Counted from the stretch's first letter, positions 23,810 to 48,060 are shown. The stretch: 64,000 nt of DNA from Thunnus maccoyii (GCF_910596095.1 NC_056545.1:24079067-24143066), one strand, 5' to 3'. Translations and numbers: made by a program. The notes: generated from the sequence alone by a model not told the origin.

Positions 23810-24269
23810 CTGATTCAAAAATAAAAGTTTAGCCATCAACCACATACTTTAAACCTAACTAAAAGCTTGCGGGAAAAAAAACAAAAAACTGAAGGCACCA
23901 TAAGCTGATTCAGAATTTATTCTAGGTAGTGAGGAGACCTTTGCTTGATGATCTAAGGGATCTATCTGGTGTGCACTCAGTGAGCGTGTCAACAACGTAG
24001 GACGTAGCTAAACACATTAAAAACATTAAGAAGTATTTTAAAATCAACTCTTTGTTTTACTGGTAGCCAAAGAAGAGAAGATAAAATAGGAGTGATGTGT
24101 TCAAACCTTTTAGTTTTAGTTAATACTCTGGCTACAGCATTCTGAATGAGGTGGAGTTAATTTAACATCTGCTTTGTCAGCCCAGCAAAAACTGGATTAC
24201 AGTAATCTAGCCTATTAGAAATAAATGCATGAACCAGCTTTTCAGAGTCTGACTGTGACACAAAGCATC

Positions 24270-26463
24270 TTACTTTAGACACTGTATATTTCTGAGATGA
24301 TAAAAGGCAGTCTTGGAGATATTAGATATGTGCTTCTGGAAGTTAAGATCAGCATCCAAAATCACACCAAGGTTTTTGGCATGCTCACAAGGTTTTACTG
24401 ACAGGAGAGTTAACAAAAAGTGCATCTGGTGCCTCAAAGTCTTGGGACCTATTAAAAGAGTCTCTGTTTTGTCCTCATGTAACTGTAAACATTTTTGGCC
24501 ATCCAATAGTTGATATCTGCAATGCATTGGTCATTCATTGGGCTAAGGTTGTTGTCAGAAATAAATAGGTATAACTGTGTGTCATCAGCATAGAAGTGAT
24601 AAAAAATATTGTATTGCTGAATGATTAGACTCAAGTGGGAGCATTTACAAATTAAGCAGTAGCGGACCAAGAACTCACCCTTGAGGGACTCCATATGGAA
24701 TGCAAACTTCAACCGATTCAAAGTTATCAATAGAAACAGAAAAAGATCTTCCAGTAAGATAGGAAGAAAGGCAGTTAAGAACTGTGCCTCTAAGGCCTAA
24801 ACAGTGTTCTGCACTGAGGTCAAGAAGTACAAGAATAGAGACTTCATGGTTGTTAACTCTAAAACCAGACTGGTAAATGTCAAACAAATTGTTAGATGAC
24901 ATATACATATGTAGCCTAATTGTTGGTATGCAACCTTTTCAACACTTTTTCCTTGGAATGGAAGGTTTGAGATTGGTCTGTAGTTCTCTAGAACACATGG
25001 ATCAAGATTACTCTTTTTCAACAATGGTGTTACGATAGCATGTTTGAGACTTGTGGGGAATATTCCAGAGAGTAGAGAAGCATTAACAATATCATGGACA
25101 TCTGCCAAACAGCTGAGAACATTTATGAACAAATTAGTAGGCACTGGGTCGAGAGAACATGTTGTAGAACTTAACTGTTGCACCACTTCTTGCAGTTCAC
25201 CACGTTAAATAAGAATGAAGTTGGAAAGAGTGTGGGCAACATGGCACTGAGTTAAGACTGTGGAAGAAGAGAGGTCACATCCATCAGCAGAGGAAGCCAC
25301 AATATTACTACTGATATGGAAATTGTGTATTTCAAGTATGAAGCAAATTCATTACATTTTACTGAAGGGTGGTGCTCAGCAGGTCTTTGTCTTGGAGGAT
25401 TAACCAATTTATCAATTGTACAAAACAGAAACTTAGAATTATTAAAATTTTCAGTAATAATTTGAGAAAAGTAGTGCTTTCTAGATTTAATCATTTCCTT
25501 GTTATATTTCCTTTGCAGGTCCTTATAGATATTATAATCAACCTGCAATTTTGTCTTACACCTCTTGCGCTCAGATCTGTGGCAGGTTCTTTTTTGTGTC
25601 CTCACTCTTTCCACATTCTTCCAAGGTACTTTTGTTTAACCAGAAATAAACTTAGTTTTTATAGGTGCGATGTCATCCATAATTTGTATCACTGTTACAC
25701 AAAGAGAAGGAAAGCAAACTAAAATCAGGATGTGACCAGCTATACCTAAAAGAATTAGTTTATCTAGAAATAAACTTATCAGATGTGTCTGGGGTATCTT
25801 TTGACAAATTTTACACCATGTACATGATTGGAAAAAAATACAAAAGGGATCTTAAATCCTGACATCTGGAGTGCACTTTGGAGTGACATCAAGTCCTTTA
25901 GACATGACCAGGTCAAGAGTGTGACCTTGATTATGAATAGGCAGTGTACTGTATGAACTCAAAAGTTGAAAACATGTCAGTAAACTGGTTATCAAAATGG
26001 TCTGTGATGTTATCAATATAATTGTTAAAATGACCAGAAATAAAAACTGCGTCATAGTCAACAGCAATTTTTTAAAAAAGTTCACCAAATTCAGATATAG
26101 GCTTTGGATGGTGGTTAACTGTGAGCACTAGACTGGGATATAAAGACCCGAGGATCAGGGCTAAATACTCAAAAGTAGAGTAAGAACCAAACAACATGCT
26201 TTTACATGATAAAATATCTGAAAAAATAGTAGTAGTTAGTTCTTCACTACTAGTTTCATCAAGCCAAGTCTCAGTAAGGAGATTACAATCAAGCTTGTGA
26301 GATCTTGTAATATCATTAACAATGAAAGTTTATTAGTGAGGGATCTGACTTTGAGGAGTGCCATCTTTAAAGAGCTTGCAGAATAAGTAGAATTGTAAAC
26401 TGTGGCAGAGTCAGGCCTAGGATGGCTTGAGTTTTTCAAAGACTGTGTTGAAAGCAACAGCAC
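24270..26463 (-). pseudogene. LINE ORF2 (endonuclease-RT) remnant
   Basis: Broken into at least six frame segments: endonuclease start (LLKVRSLTNK), endonuclease end (GHTLDLVMSKGLDV), linker (KTKLQVDYNIYKDLQRKYN), RT blocks (LDPVPTN, NYRPISNLPF), a segment reading ILVLLDLSA that jumps to GLRGTVLNCLSSYLTGR, GVPQG, YADDTQLY and KNLGVILDADLNF. The jump after LDLSA suggests an internal deletion of the usual AFDTVDH segment, which removes a catalytic Asp. Confidence 0.8.
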
Positions 26464-26536
26464 ACAGGAGCAGGACCGACATTGTTAAGGCTGGATTTAA
26501 TAGTGGGAGACATGCTGTGGTGCATGTCAGATCGAG

Positions 26537-27050
26537 TTAGCTATAAAGAGAAGCTATAAACTGGATAAAATTAGCAGTCAACTGCTTTGTTCCTTTTCTA
26601 TTAGGGTGCAGACAATCTGATCTGTACAGGCTTGAATTAGTCCCAAAGCAGTCAGAGTTTGAGATGAAGTCATATCCTGCAGCAGAACAGAAGTTTTTAA
26701 CCAGTGGTGGATGCTGAAGAGTCAACTGAAACATTTAGAGTTTTTGAAAAGAGTCAGGATAGGGCAAGACATAAGACGTCTTCCCAGACTCCCAGAATTC
26801 AGCAGAATTGTGTAGCACAGGCACTCAAGGTCTGCATGTAATTTGCTGAAATTTCTAGCCATGATGTCATTTGTTCCCGTTCCCATTAGAACATGGATTA
26901 GCATCAGCGTCGATCATGCTTGGCAGATCCAGTGGTGCAGCCCCCTGGCCAGAGAGACCAAGGCCAGGCAGAGAGTGGAGACCAGCCCGAGCGACCGGAG
27001 CTCTGAGTGTTGCAGCAGGACCTCCATCGCTGCCCTCCGGCGATGAAGTA
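26537..27050 (-). pseudogene. LINE ORF1 esterase remnant
   Basis: Two frames on the minus strand carry the GTND block (VLIHV...GTGTNDIMARNF) and the C-terminal DCLHPNRKGTKQL block of an SGNH/GDSL esterase, the domain known from ORF1 of CR1/L2 LINEs. A frameshift separates them. The catalytic Asp-x-x-His pair is still visible (D at 26617, H at 26608). The N-terminal GDS block was not identified. Confidence 0.7.
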
Positions 27051-27660
27051 TACACTCAAGGGCGCTTGTCAGATGGACAGATGGCTCTGGAGCTAGAGTT
27101 GCTGCATGAAGATCTGTGCCTTTTGGAAATAACGTTGGATGTAGTTATATGATTTCCCAAAGCACATACTCATTCAGTAGCAGCAAAGGTGACGTTGGTA
27201 GACAGCCAAAGAAGGAAAGAAGTTAGACAGCTCCAAATCAGTGGCATAATCCAGGGAATCATAGAGGGGAAGGGAGCTGTTCCACCTGAGGCCCAGGTGG
27301 AACAGCCAGGAGATGCCCCGACTGTATCACCTTTGACTGTACTACCTTCGCTGGTAGACTGGTGGACTCAGGACACTCCAGTGAGGGGGGAGCCGAGGTC
27401 AGTTTGCCGCTGGAGAATAAATGAGATGAGCTGCTGGATGAAGGCTACCCTTGACTCAACCTTGATCTCAGAGATAAATGAGGAGTTGACCATACTTGGA
27501 AATATATGATCAGTTTCAAGCAACCAGTGATAGAGAGGGGTAAAATCCAAAAGAAAAACTGCTTAAAATCCACAATAAAAGCGACCGGCTAGCCTAGCCA
27601 ACTTGCTAAAAACAAACTTAGCTAGGCTAGGTTAAGGTTAACAACCAACAGGTTAAAGAT

Positions 27661-28480
27661 GTGCAGCGTTGACTTGTGAGCAGTCATATGAGGTGCATTC
27701 ATAGGTGTCTTTGGTCCCTTACCATATATTGATCATAGCAGAGGCTGTGTCTCAGATAGAGAATAGTTCCTCTTCTGGCAGCCTGTAACATCAACTCAGT
27801 GAGTACCAGAGTCCTCTACTACCCTATTAATGATATCATTGATATGAACCAGGACCCTACAGCCTTCTTTACTTCTATTAGCTATAATTAATGCAAAAAA
27901 AAACTATCACCTGTGTGAAAAGCCCAGGAAGAGCCCTGCAAATGTGTGTTAACCCATGTCCATAGACTGAACAAGGAGATCTGTTCAAAGCCTGTTACTT
28001 CACAGAACACACTGTGTTCCATGTGTCACAATGAAGAGAGATGTTTGTCAGATTCCTTGTTTAATGAACAATAGTGATTCTGTATGGACACTTTTTTGGC
28101 CTACGATTACTCTTACTATATTATATATTTTTCTATAGGTTGTCCTCAACACAAACTGATAATTAAAAAAAATCCAGCAAAAAATCTACTTTGTCTGGGA
28201 AATTAGACAAATGCAGCTTTATGTACACTACTGCATGTATGGAGATATGCAGAGCAGAACTTGACCACTAAGAAACACATATAAGCAATTAAAATTTGAC
28301 ACCATTTTGTGACACCACCAACCTGCCAAAGCCTGACAGGAGATCCTCATCCTGCTCAGACAGCCCAAGGACACAATCCAATGACACCAGGTTTACCATC
28401 AACACAAATGTTGGTAGAAAGACCATTGCATTAACCGGCATGAAAGGTGCTATACAAATAAAGTTTGGTTGACAATTTTG
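27661..28480. repeat. Repeat-derived sequence with LINE-type 3' tail
   Basis: Sequence beyond the LINE 5' end. Near 28440-28470 the + strand reads AAAGGTGCTATACAAATAAAGTTTGG. This is the familiar fish LINE/SINE 3' terminus (GTGCTATATAAATAAAGTTT style), so a + strand element of unknown extent ends here. The rest may be the displaced other half of the DIRS element, which I could not verify. Confidence 0.45.
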
Positions 28481-31400
28481 ATTGAAGAAGCAACAGAAGA
28501 AAGAAGCAAAACGGAGAACTTCAGCTGAGGAGGATAGTAGAAGCACAGATCACGAGGACAACTCCGAGAGCAGTGGGAGTAAATAGTAGAGACGCTACGA
28601 TTTTGGAGCTGATACTAGCTTATACTAGCTAAATTTAGCTATAGCATACAAATGACGTTGACCCGTAAAGAAGGAAAAATTAACCCGAGAAGCCAAACAG
28701 CTTGCTTAACTTTAACTATTTCACCCTTATTCTGGGAATTTATTACTATGGTGGATGCTTGTGCACAGGACTGCTGCAAACGAACACCTGGTTTAAGGTA
28801 AGACAGCTCGCTTTCCTACTGCGTGCTAATGTTTAAAGATTGCTAGTTTTATTAGCTGTGCAACAGGTTGTATGCTCAACGCTTTGCCAATGTCTGACAG
28901 TTTGTGTATAGTTTACTCTAATTTTGCGACTTGCAGATGTCACTGAGTGTAATTCAGGTTTGATAGTTGGTTTGGATAGTTAATACAGCATTTTCTTAAA
29001 AAAAAAAAAATCTGAGAAGCTCGCCAAAACTGCATTGCGAGTGATTCATTGATGTGCTTATAGCAGGATGCTCTCTCTCCTTTGTTCCTCTGTGGTTAAA
29101 ATCACTTATTCAGTCTTTTATTAATGCATGCAGGTGTTAATTAGCGAAACTCTGCATTTATAAAGTGCAGAAATCCAATATTACTGTGTGCTTTAGGAGT
29201 AGATATCCCATATGTGTTTTGTTGGATTTCATGCAGGCTGCTAGTGTGGATTTCTATATGGTGAAGTGTTTCTTTATGTAATGAAAGTAGACTTTCGATA
29301 TTGTATTAATGATGTGTGATCTGTGATTTGATTCTATTGTATTACTGTTAGCAGTAAAGCTTTAGGAGATTACATAGGCCTACATTTTAAGAAGCAGTGT
29401 TGAGTGTCAGTGTTATAAATCCAGAGAGCTGATTTGAATTAGGCAGATTTTCAAATACACTATCTGTTGAAAGGACCTGTGTGAACATCAGTGGATCAGT
29501 GGTTATGGATCAGTTTATCATTTTAACATGTGTGATGTAAGCAGTGAGTGTGGGGAAGTCATCCTCTTGTTCAACATTTGAAATATTGCTTTTGAGACAT
29601 GTTTTACATTTCATGTGAATTTACTGAGATCTCCGGGTGACTGGATAAACAGGTGTAATTGATGCAACACACTTGTTAAATGTGGCTGGGAAATTAGGGA
29701 CAAAGTACAATTCCAAAAAAAAAAAACCGAAGAGAAATAAAAGAGAGAATCGGGGCAGGTCAGCTGGTTCAGCCTTCCCTGCAGGGACCTTCGGAGCCAC
29801 CAACCTGTCACCTGTCTTTCTTAGTTCACCTCAGATCTCCACTCACTTAAAAACACTGACATACTTTCTACCAGCAATCATAGCTTTAAAAACTTCCAAA
29901 CATTTTTCCCAACTCGAATATATATTTTTGTGATGTTGTATGCAAGGATGAACGGGAGGACAAATAAAAGATCTACAAACAAAAAGAGGAGCTAATACAG
30001 CATTTTAGAGGGACTTTAAAGGAAATGGGAAAAAGAAGACAAAAAATCAAATGGCACTGCTTACAATCATACAAATATATGTTATTTTATTGAATAATAT
30101 TCCAGAATAAGACATCTCCTTTTAATTCAGGTAGGAGTTATTGTAGAAATGTACACAGGTCTGATGGCAAACATGGAGAGAGGGTGATCGAGGGCTTGTG
30201 TGTGTAGATACTGAGAGGGAGTCCTCCCTAATGAGCCAAACAACAGTGACATATGCATGCTTTGCAAAAAAAAAAATTAAAAAATCCCATGTCAGTCTAG
30301 ACAATTAGTAGTTGTTATTGCAGACCGCTGATTGCCTTTGTAGCCTGCAAATCCTGATTGTTGTTTGTTAGCCTGTTGGATTTGTTTCCCTTCTTTGAGT
30401 GCAGGCTGGTACATAGTTCTCATTGCATATTGCTGGTTTTCATTTCTGCTTTGCTGCTTACTGGAGTTGTAAAAAGAAAGCCAGTGCAATCCCTCTGCTT
30501 CCTCTGGCTCTTATTGAAAGGAGTCCAACATCTGTCTAAATCCCCGGTAACACTCAAGAGGTGCCCGAGGATTCAGGCCTTCTTTCTGTGGCTAATCAAC
30601 ACCAGGGCCCATTTTTATTTATGGCTTCTTTTTTTTTGTTCTTTTCTTTTCTTTTTCTGTAACTGTCAGTTTTTAGGAAGACAAGAAGATTGGCTTGAGA
30701 GAAACCAATAGTCCGTAAAAGTAGGAGAGAGGTTAGGGGAACTTTCTGGAAGACTTGCGTGACCGTAACTCTGAGCCCACCAAGGTCATTGCTGGGTACG
30801 ACAGGACACATGTTGGCTTAAGGAGTTTTTGCCCCGCTGTTTTCACTTGAATACGTTGCATCTTTCACAAACACACAACTCAGTCGCACAGTGGGATTCA
30901 GTTTGGGTGAAGTTCACACAGGGGACACATCAGCATGGATACAACAGTGGCGACCAAAGACAAGAACACATCAAACAGGGACTACTCTGCCTCCTTCTGA
31001 GGAGTTTGCATTAGAAAAGGAAACATGACAAGGTAATACAACTGAGAAAGACAATTTAAAAAAATCATCAACACTGATTATTTAAGTACATTTATAAAAA
31101 AAAAAAAGAAGGGAAGACCTGATATAGTACATTAGATATACAATATTTGTATTATTGAATTCACATACATGTAAACTGGCAACATTCCGTACATTTAGGT
31201 CATCCGAACAGGTTTTACATTGAAGCACACTGCTAAGTTGTGTATCAAGAACATGGGGCTTTATTTAAAAAAACAAAATAACTCTACAAGTATGAAATAA
31301 ATGGCTTCTTGTTGTTCCCTTTAAACATGAATGCTCATTTTGTTAGGAATATTCAAACAGAGTGTTGCAGCCAAGGACAAATCTTGTTGTAGTGTCAAGC

Positions 31401-34400
31401 TTTTAATATTTTTCACTTAGGGACAGTGAGCATGGCACGCATCCATTTTGTACTACAATTTAAGGACAGATTTAATTTTTATTTTGTTTTTTTTTATCAT
31501 TCAGTTGCCACAAACAGTAAAAAAGATTTATAGTTTATAACCCCCCTTGTTTTTTTTTGTAAGAATAAAAGTTCTTTGGAAAAAAAAAAGCAAACTGTTT
31601 TATGTATATGTGCCATATGTTTAGTGGATAAATCTCTTCTGTATGGAATACTGTCAAGTGCCATCAGTAACTATTGGTGAAATTTTTGTTGTAATAAAAT
31701 GATTCAGTAGGAGAGCACCGATCAAATGTAAGGAGCTGCTGCATTTTGAAGTGTGGCACATGAAGCATAACAAGGCATCATAACCACATTAGGAGGCGAT
31801 CATGAGTGCATCGGCATCACATTACAGCGACATCTAAACTCATCATAACCTGTAGGAAATCAAACATATAGTAAAGCAGTACACCGTTCTTTTAAATTCT
31901 GTGTGAAAATATGAACATTAGTGTGTCTGACCAACAATAAAGCAGCTTTGAGTGAGTGATTGGTTTGATGTTTAGAAATTATGCCCACAGTGTTCTTTGT
32001 GCCTCTCGTCAACAGTGTTACCTTTTTTGCAACCGACTACTTCCATTAGAGGGAGCCAGTTATACACAGATTTTGCCTGTAATTTGACAGACTGCATGGT
32101 ACACATTTTACTGTGCATATTTTGAATACACCAGTATTTGTGACGACCTACTGACAGCGACTGCAAATAACTGCAGCATGTGTGAATATAATACAGGTAT
32201 GAACATGCACACTTACTAAAGTAACATTCTTTTACCCCTAAAAATCAAATGATTCAATGGTCTCATGTAACATGGTGTTGTTATACTGCACTCAGTGTGA
32301 TTAAAATGCCTTGTTGGTTCTTTATAATACACTTCATGTCAAATGTTGCTGAGGTTTTTTTTTTTTTTTTCTTGAAAAACAAATTCCCTGGATGTTTGTA
32401 GTTATTGTACAGTGCAAAAAAAGCTTTACAGTAAATCTCCACTGTGATTCTTAAACATTGGTGATGACTTAGCTGCAGTTTAATATTCATTATTGCCTGT
32501 TAGTCTCACTAACTCTGATGAACTAGAGGGATTCCCTCTTCGTTTGTTGTAATCTTTTTAAGAATCTCCTAAGACGGTGAGTTAACTTTTAAATGTTTTA
32601 AGCAATGCCCAGTGCTAGTAAGGTGCAATGTGCTTCCAGTTTCCCAGCGATTTAATCTTTCATGAGTCCAAGTTTAGGGTGGTGGTTTATGTTACGCATC
32701 TGTACCACCTTCAACAGATATGTGTCTTATAGGAGAGTGTGACTGCTGATGCTCACACTGTTTCAAAAAAGAGGAAACTCTTTTTCAGGCCCTGCGGAAA
32801 TTAGTCTTCTTCCTGTTGTCACCCATTTGGCTTCTTTGTTGAGTTTACAGGTAGAAATCAAACAACAGCCCTCTGAGTTCATTACGAACAAATGGATTTC
32901 GCCGTCTCTGGCAGACCTTGGGGAAATTTTTGCACTCATCGTGGGGTGGCTGTTCTCTCGTTTGTGTTTTATTGAGTCTATCGATCATTGTTTCAATCTC
33001 ATGCCCTTTCTTTTTCTCCTTGCCTCTCTGTCTTGTCTTACCTTATTTTAATCATAGATGCACACGCACACACACACACACACACGCACACACGCAGATC
33101 TTATAAACAAAATATAAGTATACACCTACACAGGCAACATAGTATTGAAAAGAAAGTTAATGGGCTGTAGCTACTGTAGGCTGCAGTTAAGGGGATGTGT
33201 GTAGGAAAGGGATTACCACTTTAAATCTCATGCGTGGGCACAGAAACTATATCAGTGTTTTTATTTTACGTGTTACCGCCTCGGTGTTAGCTTTGCAAGA
33301 CCTGACGTACCATAAATGTATTCTCAATTGCAAAACAGAGCACTTTCTGTCTTCTCCAGACTACAATAACAAAGATCCTCTTAATACCTCTTCTAGCTTT
33401 GTCTCTATTAACCTCCAGCTACATTCAACAGCAGAACTTGTTTCAGTTAACGTCTGCATAGCCAAAAATCCAACTTTCTATTGCCTTCATTGCACTTACT
33501 TGTCTCTGATCCTCTTGACATCCTTTACCACACATTCATTGTAAAAACATACTGTTCTATTCAGATCTTCCTGTTTTACATTCTTCTCCCAACCAAAGTC
33601 ATTCCTCGCATCACATTCGACATCGGACTACTTAACATTCTCTGTTCTTGTCTGCCTACTTGCATTATCACGGTCGGACAACTTACTGTGGCATTCTTCC
33701 GCATTAAAAATAACAAGGACTGGTTGCTTTTTTGTGATTAAGAAATCTCTGGAGGAATGTGGATCTCTCATTTTTGTCATGGCGAGGCTTAATTCTACAT
33801 GTTTGCGTACTTGAGATGTCTCACTCTGGCATGCAAGATTCCCTTGCTGTCACTGCTTTGCACCTCCAAGTGCTTTCCATTTATAGAGGGGACTCAACGA
33901 TCAACTTTGAAATGTGAACTGGCATGAAAAATCTCCCAGATGGAATACACAGATATTGTAAAACTGTATGAGACGTATGAGAGTATGACAGCTAAAATAA
34001 GCCTGTAATGTTTTACGGTGATATTTTGGAATGCCACCTGCTGTGCGTGCACTTTGATATCGTACAGTAGTTAGTAATGCACAGTTAGAAAAACCACTCT
34101 AGGCTGCACCAGATTAACCAGGAGGAGGGAGCATTTGCTTGTCAAAAATAGACATTTGTAGGTGTGCAGTGCAAAACACCCAACAAGGACAAAATATCCA
34201 AAATTGAACTGAATGATATTCCCCTTGGAAAAGCCCAGAAAATTAAAGACTTAATGAAAAAAAAAAAGGCAAAGCCCTCCAACTAATTTCCTCCATAGAC
34301 CCCCTGTCATAAATAGCGCACAGTGCCTTACATGCCTCTTTGTCTTACATTCATTATCATATCCACATGCCAGCATAAAACCCTGCCAAGAATCTTGCAT

Positions 34401-35690
34401 ACTTTACCGCAGAAATTCCTTATCAACATTCCTCCAAGAATACACCTGCTAATCCTTCACTCTTTCTAAATAACTGCCTCCGTATGCTGACCTCTTTACA
34501 ATTCAGCACACAATTTCAGACTTCCTCTCACCCTACAGCACATTCGTAAAGCCCCTCTGTTTCACATTCTGTAACCCGTCTTCACGTTACGTTGCCATTC
34601 AAATTAGACATCATCCCGATGCATTGAACCTGACTTTTAGCGACCATAACGAGCATTTTTACACCTCCCAACATTTCTCTTCCTGACATAGCAAGGGACT
34701 TATTGCTGTCTCTATTTGTTGGTGGTATCCGTGTATATTCACTTTGACTGAACATTGTGGCGACATTTTTTTTCCCTCAGCGGCTTACTGGAGTAGACAA
34801 CAGCCAGCACTGAAACACCCCGACAGCTCCCCTTTAGAAGCATCAACTTCCATCAGGTCATTGCATATTTTTATAAAGTTGTCTCTGACTCACTGCAAAT
34901 CAAAATTAAAATCTGTAGGTTCAGTCACCATGAGGTTGCCTGGTGAGCCTAAAAATTTCTACGACTCGGTAAAGTCAGTGAAAATGGCACACAAGACGGA
35001 TGTTCCCCAAGTATCACCTATACACAGATACACAGACATATCAAAGACCCAATGTCATGCCCTGTCTGAAGGACATGGTAGAAGTTACCTGCAGTATCTC
35101 TGTTTTTCCTCCATACGGACACTCATTCACACTGCATCCATACTTTAAAAGACATCCATGCACCAGGGTTAAAACACAGTCGCACCAAAACATTCACTTA
35201 GACAGCTACATTTTTCGAGGGCGATTCTTCCAAGGTGATTTGATAAAGCTAGTGAGTGGATAAGCTGCCAGACATCCTCAGAATAACAAGTGCTCCAGCT
35301 CAGAGGCTCCTCTGGCTTTGATGTTTGGCTTCAAACTTGGCTTTATGCTGACAGCAGATGCTGAGTGAAGTATACACTGCCGCTCTTTTTCAGGTGGCTG
35401 AGTTCAGATCCTCCCTGGATTTAAAAGATGACCCAGTAGTTCATTTGTAGCCTTTAATGAGCTAGTGCAATAATAAGTGATCACCTGGTAGAGAAGAAAG
35501 GCTGGAAAGAGGGTGTCGCTAAGTCTCTCACTCATTTACTCGTTTTATTTCTCTAGTGAGAATTATCTTCTGGCTCAATGGTACAAATATTGCTCAGGCG
35601 TTTTGACCCTATCCATAAGAGTCTGGATTGAGAACTCTAGTGATTTAAGATCTATTTTATGGCTCATTGTCCCAGGAAGAATAGCGGATT
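28481..35690. other. Intergenic region downstream of fgf11
   Basis: No gene could be identified. Short frames on both strands, including a 134-codon frame at 34744-35148 (+), show no recognisable domain or splice structure. Few transposon signatures occur, in contrast to the preceding block. A CA microsatellite lies at 33061-33096. Part may be an extended fgf11 3' UTR. Confidence 0.5.
33061..33096. repeat. (CA)n microsatellite
   Basis: Imperfect CA run interrupted by CG steps (CACACG). Confidence 0.9.
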
Positions 35691-35696
35691 TGTTAT

Positions 35697-36554
35697 TTTA
35701 TTTTATTAATCTTATGCTTTCAGCACTATCACCTTAATCATCTTAATCATCAGTGTATATCCATCATGTAGTGGATATGCACTGGTCATTCATCTGGGCT
35801 GAAGATTGGCTGAAATATGCAGACCAAAAAAAAAATCCAATAAAACAACAAAAAAAAAGAAAAGTAATGATTATTAGTTTTGTTGTCATACACTCTTTAA
35901 ATGTATTTTGTCCAAACATTTTCTCAGACACTCATCTTGCTTGGCTGACCTGACCTGACCCAGGATTCCAGCAGATATCTTTGCTCTCTGAGCTGTTTGA
36001 TCTCACTTTGAGCTTTAGTTGACCTTGGTGATTAGCTGCGCTGGTTGGCAGATGGTACGAGGAAAGCTGGCTGAGCCACACTGTCACCAACTTTAGGGCT
36101 CAAGAGAGGGCCCATGGGTGAGGATTATGATGCCGAGTCAGCGCTGGAAATGTGTGAGTGGTGAATATACAGTACAATAGAGCAGACGGTGGGGTAGGCA
36201 TGTGAGAAAAGATGAAATAGTCAGTGGGACAGAGAAGCCTGAGTATGATGGAGAAATGAAGGAGACTGTGCATCAGGAAGTCAAAGGGGGCAGAGAAAGA
36301 GAAAAACAGTGGGAGGTGGGAGTAGTTCTGGCTCGGGCCCTGGGCTTGCTTTCTGTGGTGACAGGTGAGGGGGGGACTCCTCTCCTCTTATGGCTGCTGA
36401 TGGACTGCTGACCCTTTATACCTCAGCATCTTGCAGTGCACTTCTGGAATGTGAGGGCCCATGAGGGCCATTCCCTCAGCCACCCTCAGTGCATAATGGG
36501 CGACTGTGTTCCCAGTGTCACTGCTGCCCTTTGTCCCACCCTCAGTCTCCTGTG
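35697..36554 (-). other. fgf11: fgf11 3' UTR, candidate poly(A) signals
   Basis: Follows the fgf11 stop on the minus strand. Two overlapping AATAAA hexamers on that strand (35707-35702 and 35702-35697) would end a UTR of about 860 nt. Another AATAAA lies near 30080, so a much longer UTR cannot be excluded. Confidence 0.45.
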
Positions 36555-47286
<10,732 letters not shown>

Positions 47287-47409
47287 CTGCAAAGGAACAC
47301 AGGAAAACAACATCATATTGGACAGGTGCCTCTCTAATTAAATATACAGGAGTTTAAAGACACTAACCACATATGAGTTTTACTGTGTTGCAATATTTAA
47401 AGTTTGAAC

Positions 47410-48060
47410 GGTTTCAATTATTTAAGTGGAATTATTTGTGTTTGTGTTTGTCTTTTTAGTCACGCTAGTAGCAATCTGTTGTTGGTTGGTTGGTTGGTTG
47501 ATCCAGCATTTTGGTCCAGACCGAAATATCTCAGTAACTGTTGGATGGATTGCCTTGAAATATTATATAGTCATTCATGGTCTCCAGAGTATGAAAACTT
47601 CAGGCTTTGGTGATCCCCTTTGGTCAAAATTTTCACTTATCCAGTGAAATATCTAGTGAAACATCTACTTGATAGATTGGCATGACGTTTTGTACAGACA
47701 TTCATGGTTCCCAGAGTTACCCTAATGACACTGATGATCTGCTGATTTTCTAGGCCCATTATCAGGTCAGAATTGTACATTTTTCAATACTTTAGTTTAT
47801 GACCAAATACCTGCAAAACTATTGAGATTAGCATCATTCCCTACTGTACTTTTTACGGTTAATTACCAAATTTGAACACGTTAAACTAAGATGGCGACAG
47901 TGGTAAACATTATAGCGTCCAGAAACATCAACATGTTAGCTTTGTCATTGTGAGCATGTTAGCATGTGGACATTAGTATTTAGCTCAAAGCAACACTGTG
48001 TGTACATACACCCTTAAAGAGCTGTTAGCATGGCTGTACTCCATCATACCATTATGCAGC
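47410..48060 (+). repeat. Dispersed repeat family copy 1
   Basis: Contains GGTTGGTTGGTTGG, AAATATCTCAGTAACTGTTG and GGATGGATTGCCTTGAAATA, then GACCAAATACCTGCAAAACT, TTAAACTAAGATGG, GTGAGCATGTTAGCATGTGG and GCTGTTAGCATGGCTGT. The later blocks recur in the same order and orientation at 61.29-61.84 kb. I recognise it as a widespread fish repeat, superfamily unassigned. Confidence 0.7.

Larger units (their letters stand above)
23532..27660 (-). mobile_element. L2/CR1-type LINE, near full length, inactive
   Basis: A non-LTR retrotransposon about 4.1 kb long in antisense. Reading the minus strand from 27.6 kb: a leader, an ORF1 remnant with an SGNH-esterase domain (GTND at 26877-26866, DCLHP at 26617-26603), an endonuclease remnant (GHTLDLVMSKGLDV near 25.9 kb), a basic linker, reverse transcriptase (NYRPISNLP, YADDTQLY at 24592 downwards), the KNLGVILDADLNF segment and a 3' UTR. 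It ends in a (CTTGA)4 tail at 23551-23532. Esterase ORF1, this RT and a short-repeat tail together are typical of L2/CR1-clade fish LINEs. Frameshifts and deletions make it inactive. The 5' boundary is approximate. Confidence 0.85.

Noticed and set aside
30292..30489. Minus-strand frame with MYQPALKEG, superficially like the FHF tail AMYxEPSLH
   Set aside because: There is no acceptor in the right phase, and the true terminal exon with the full AMYKEPSLHEL motif is at 36555-36691.
34744..35148. 134-codon + strand frame
   Set aside because: No domain, no splice context and low-complexity composition. A frame this long is expected by chance in this much sequence.
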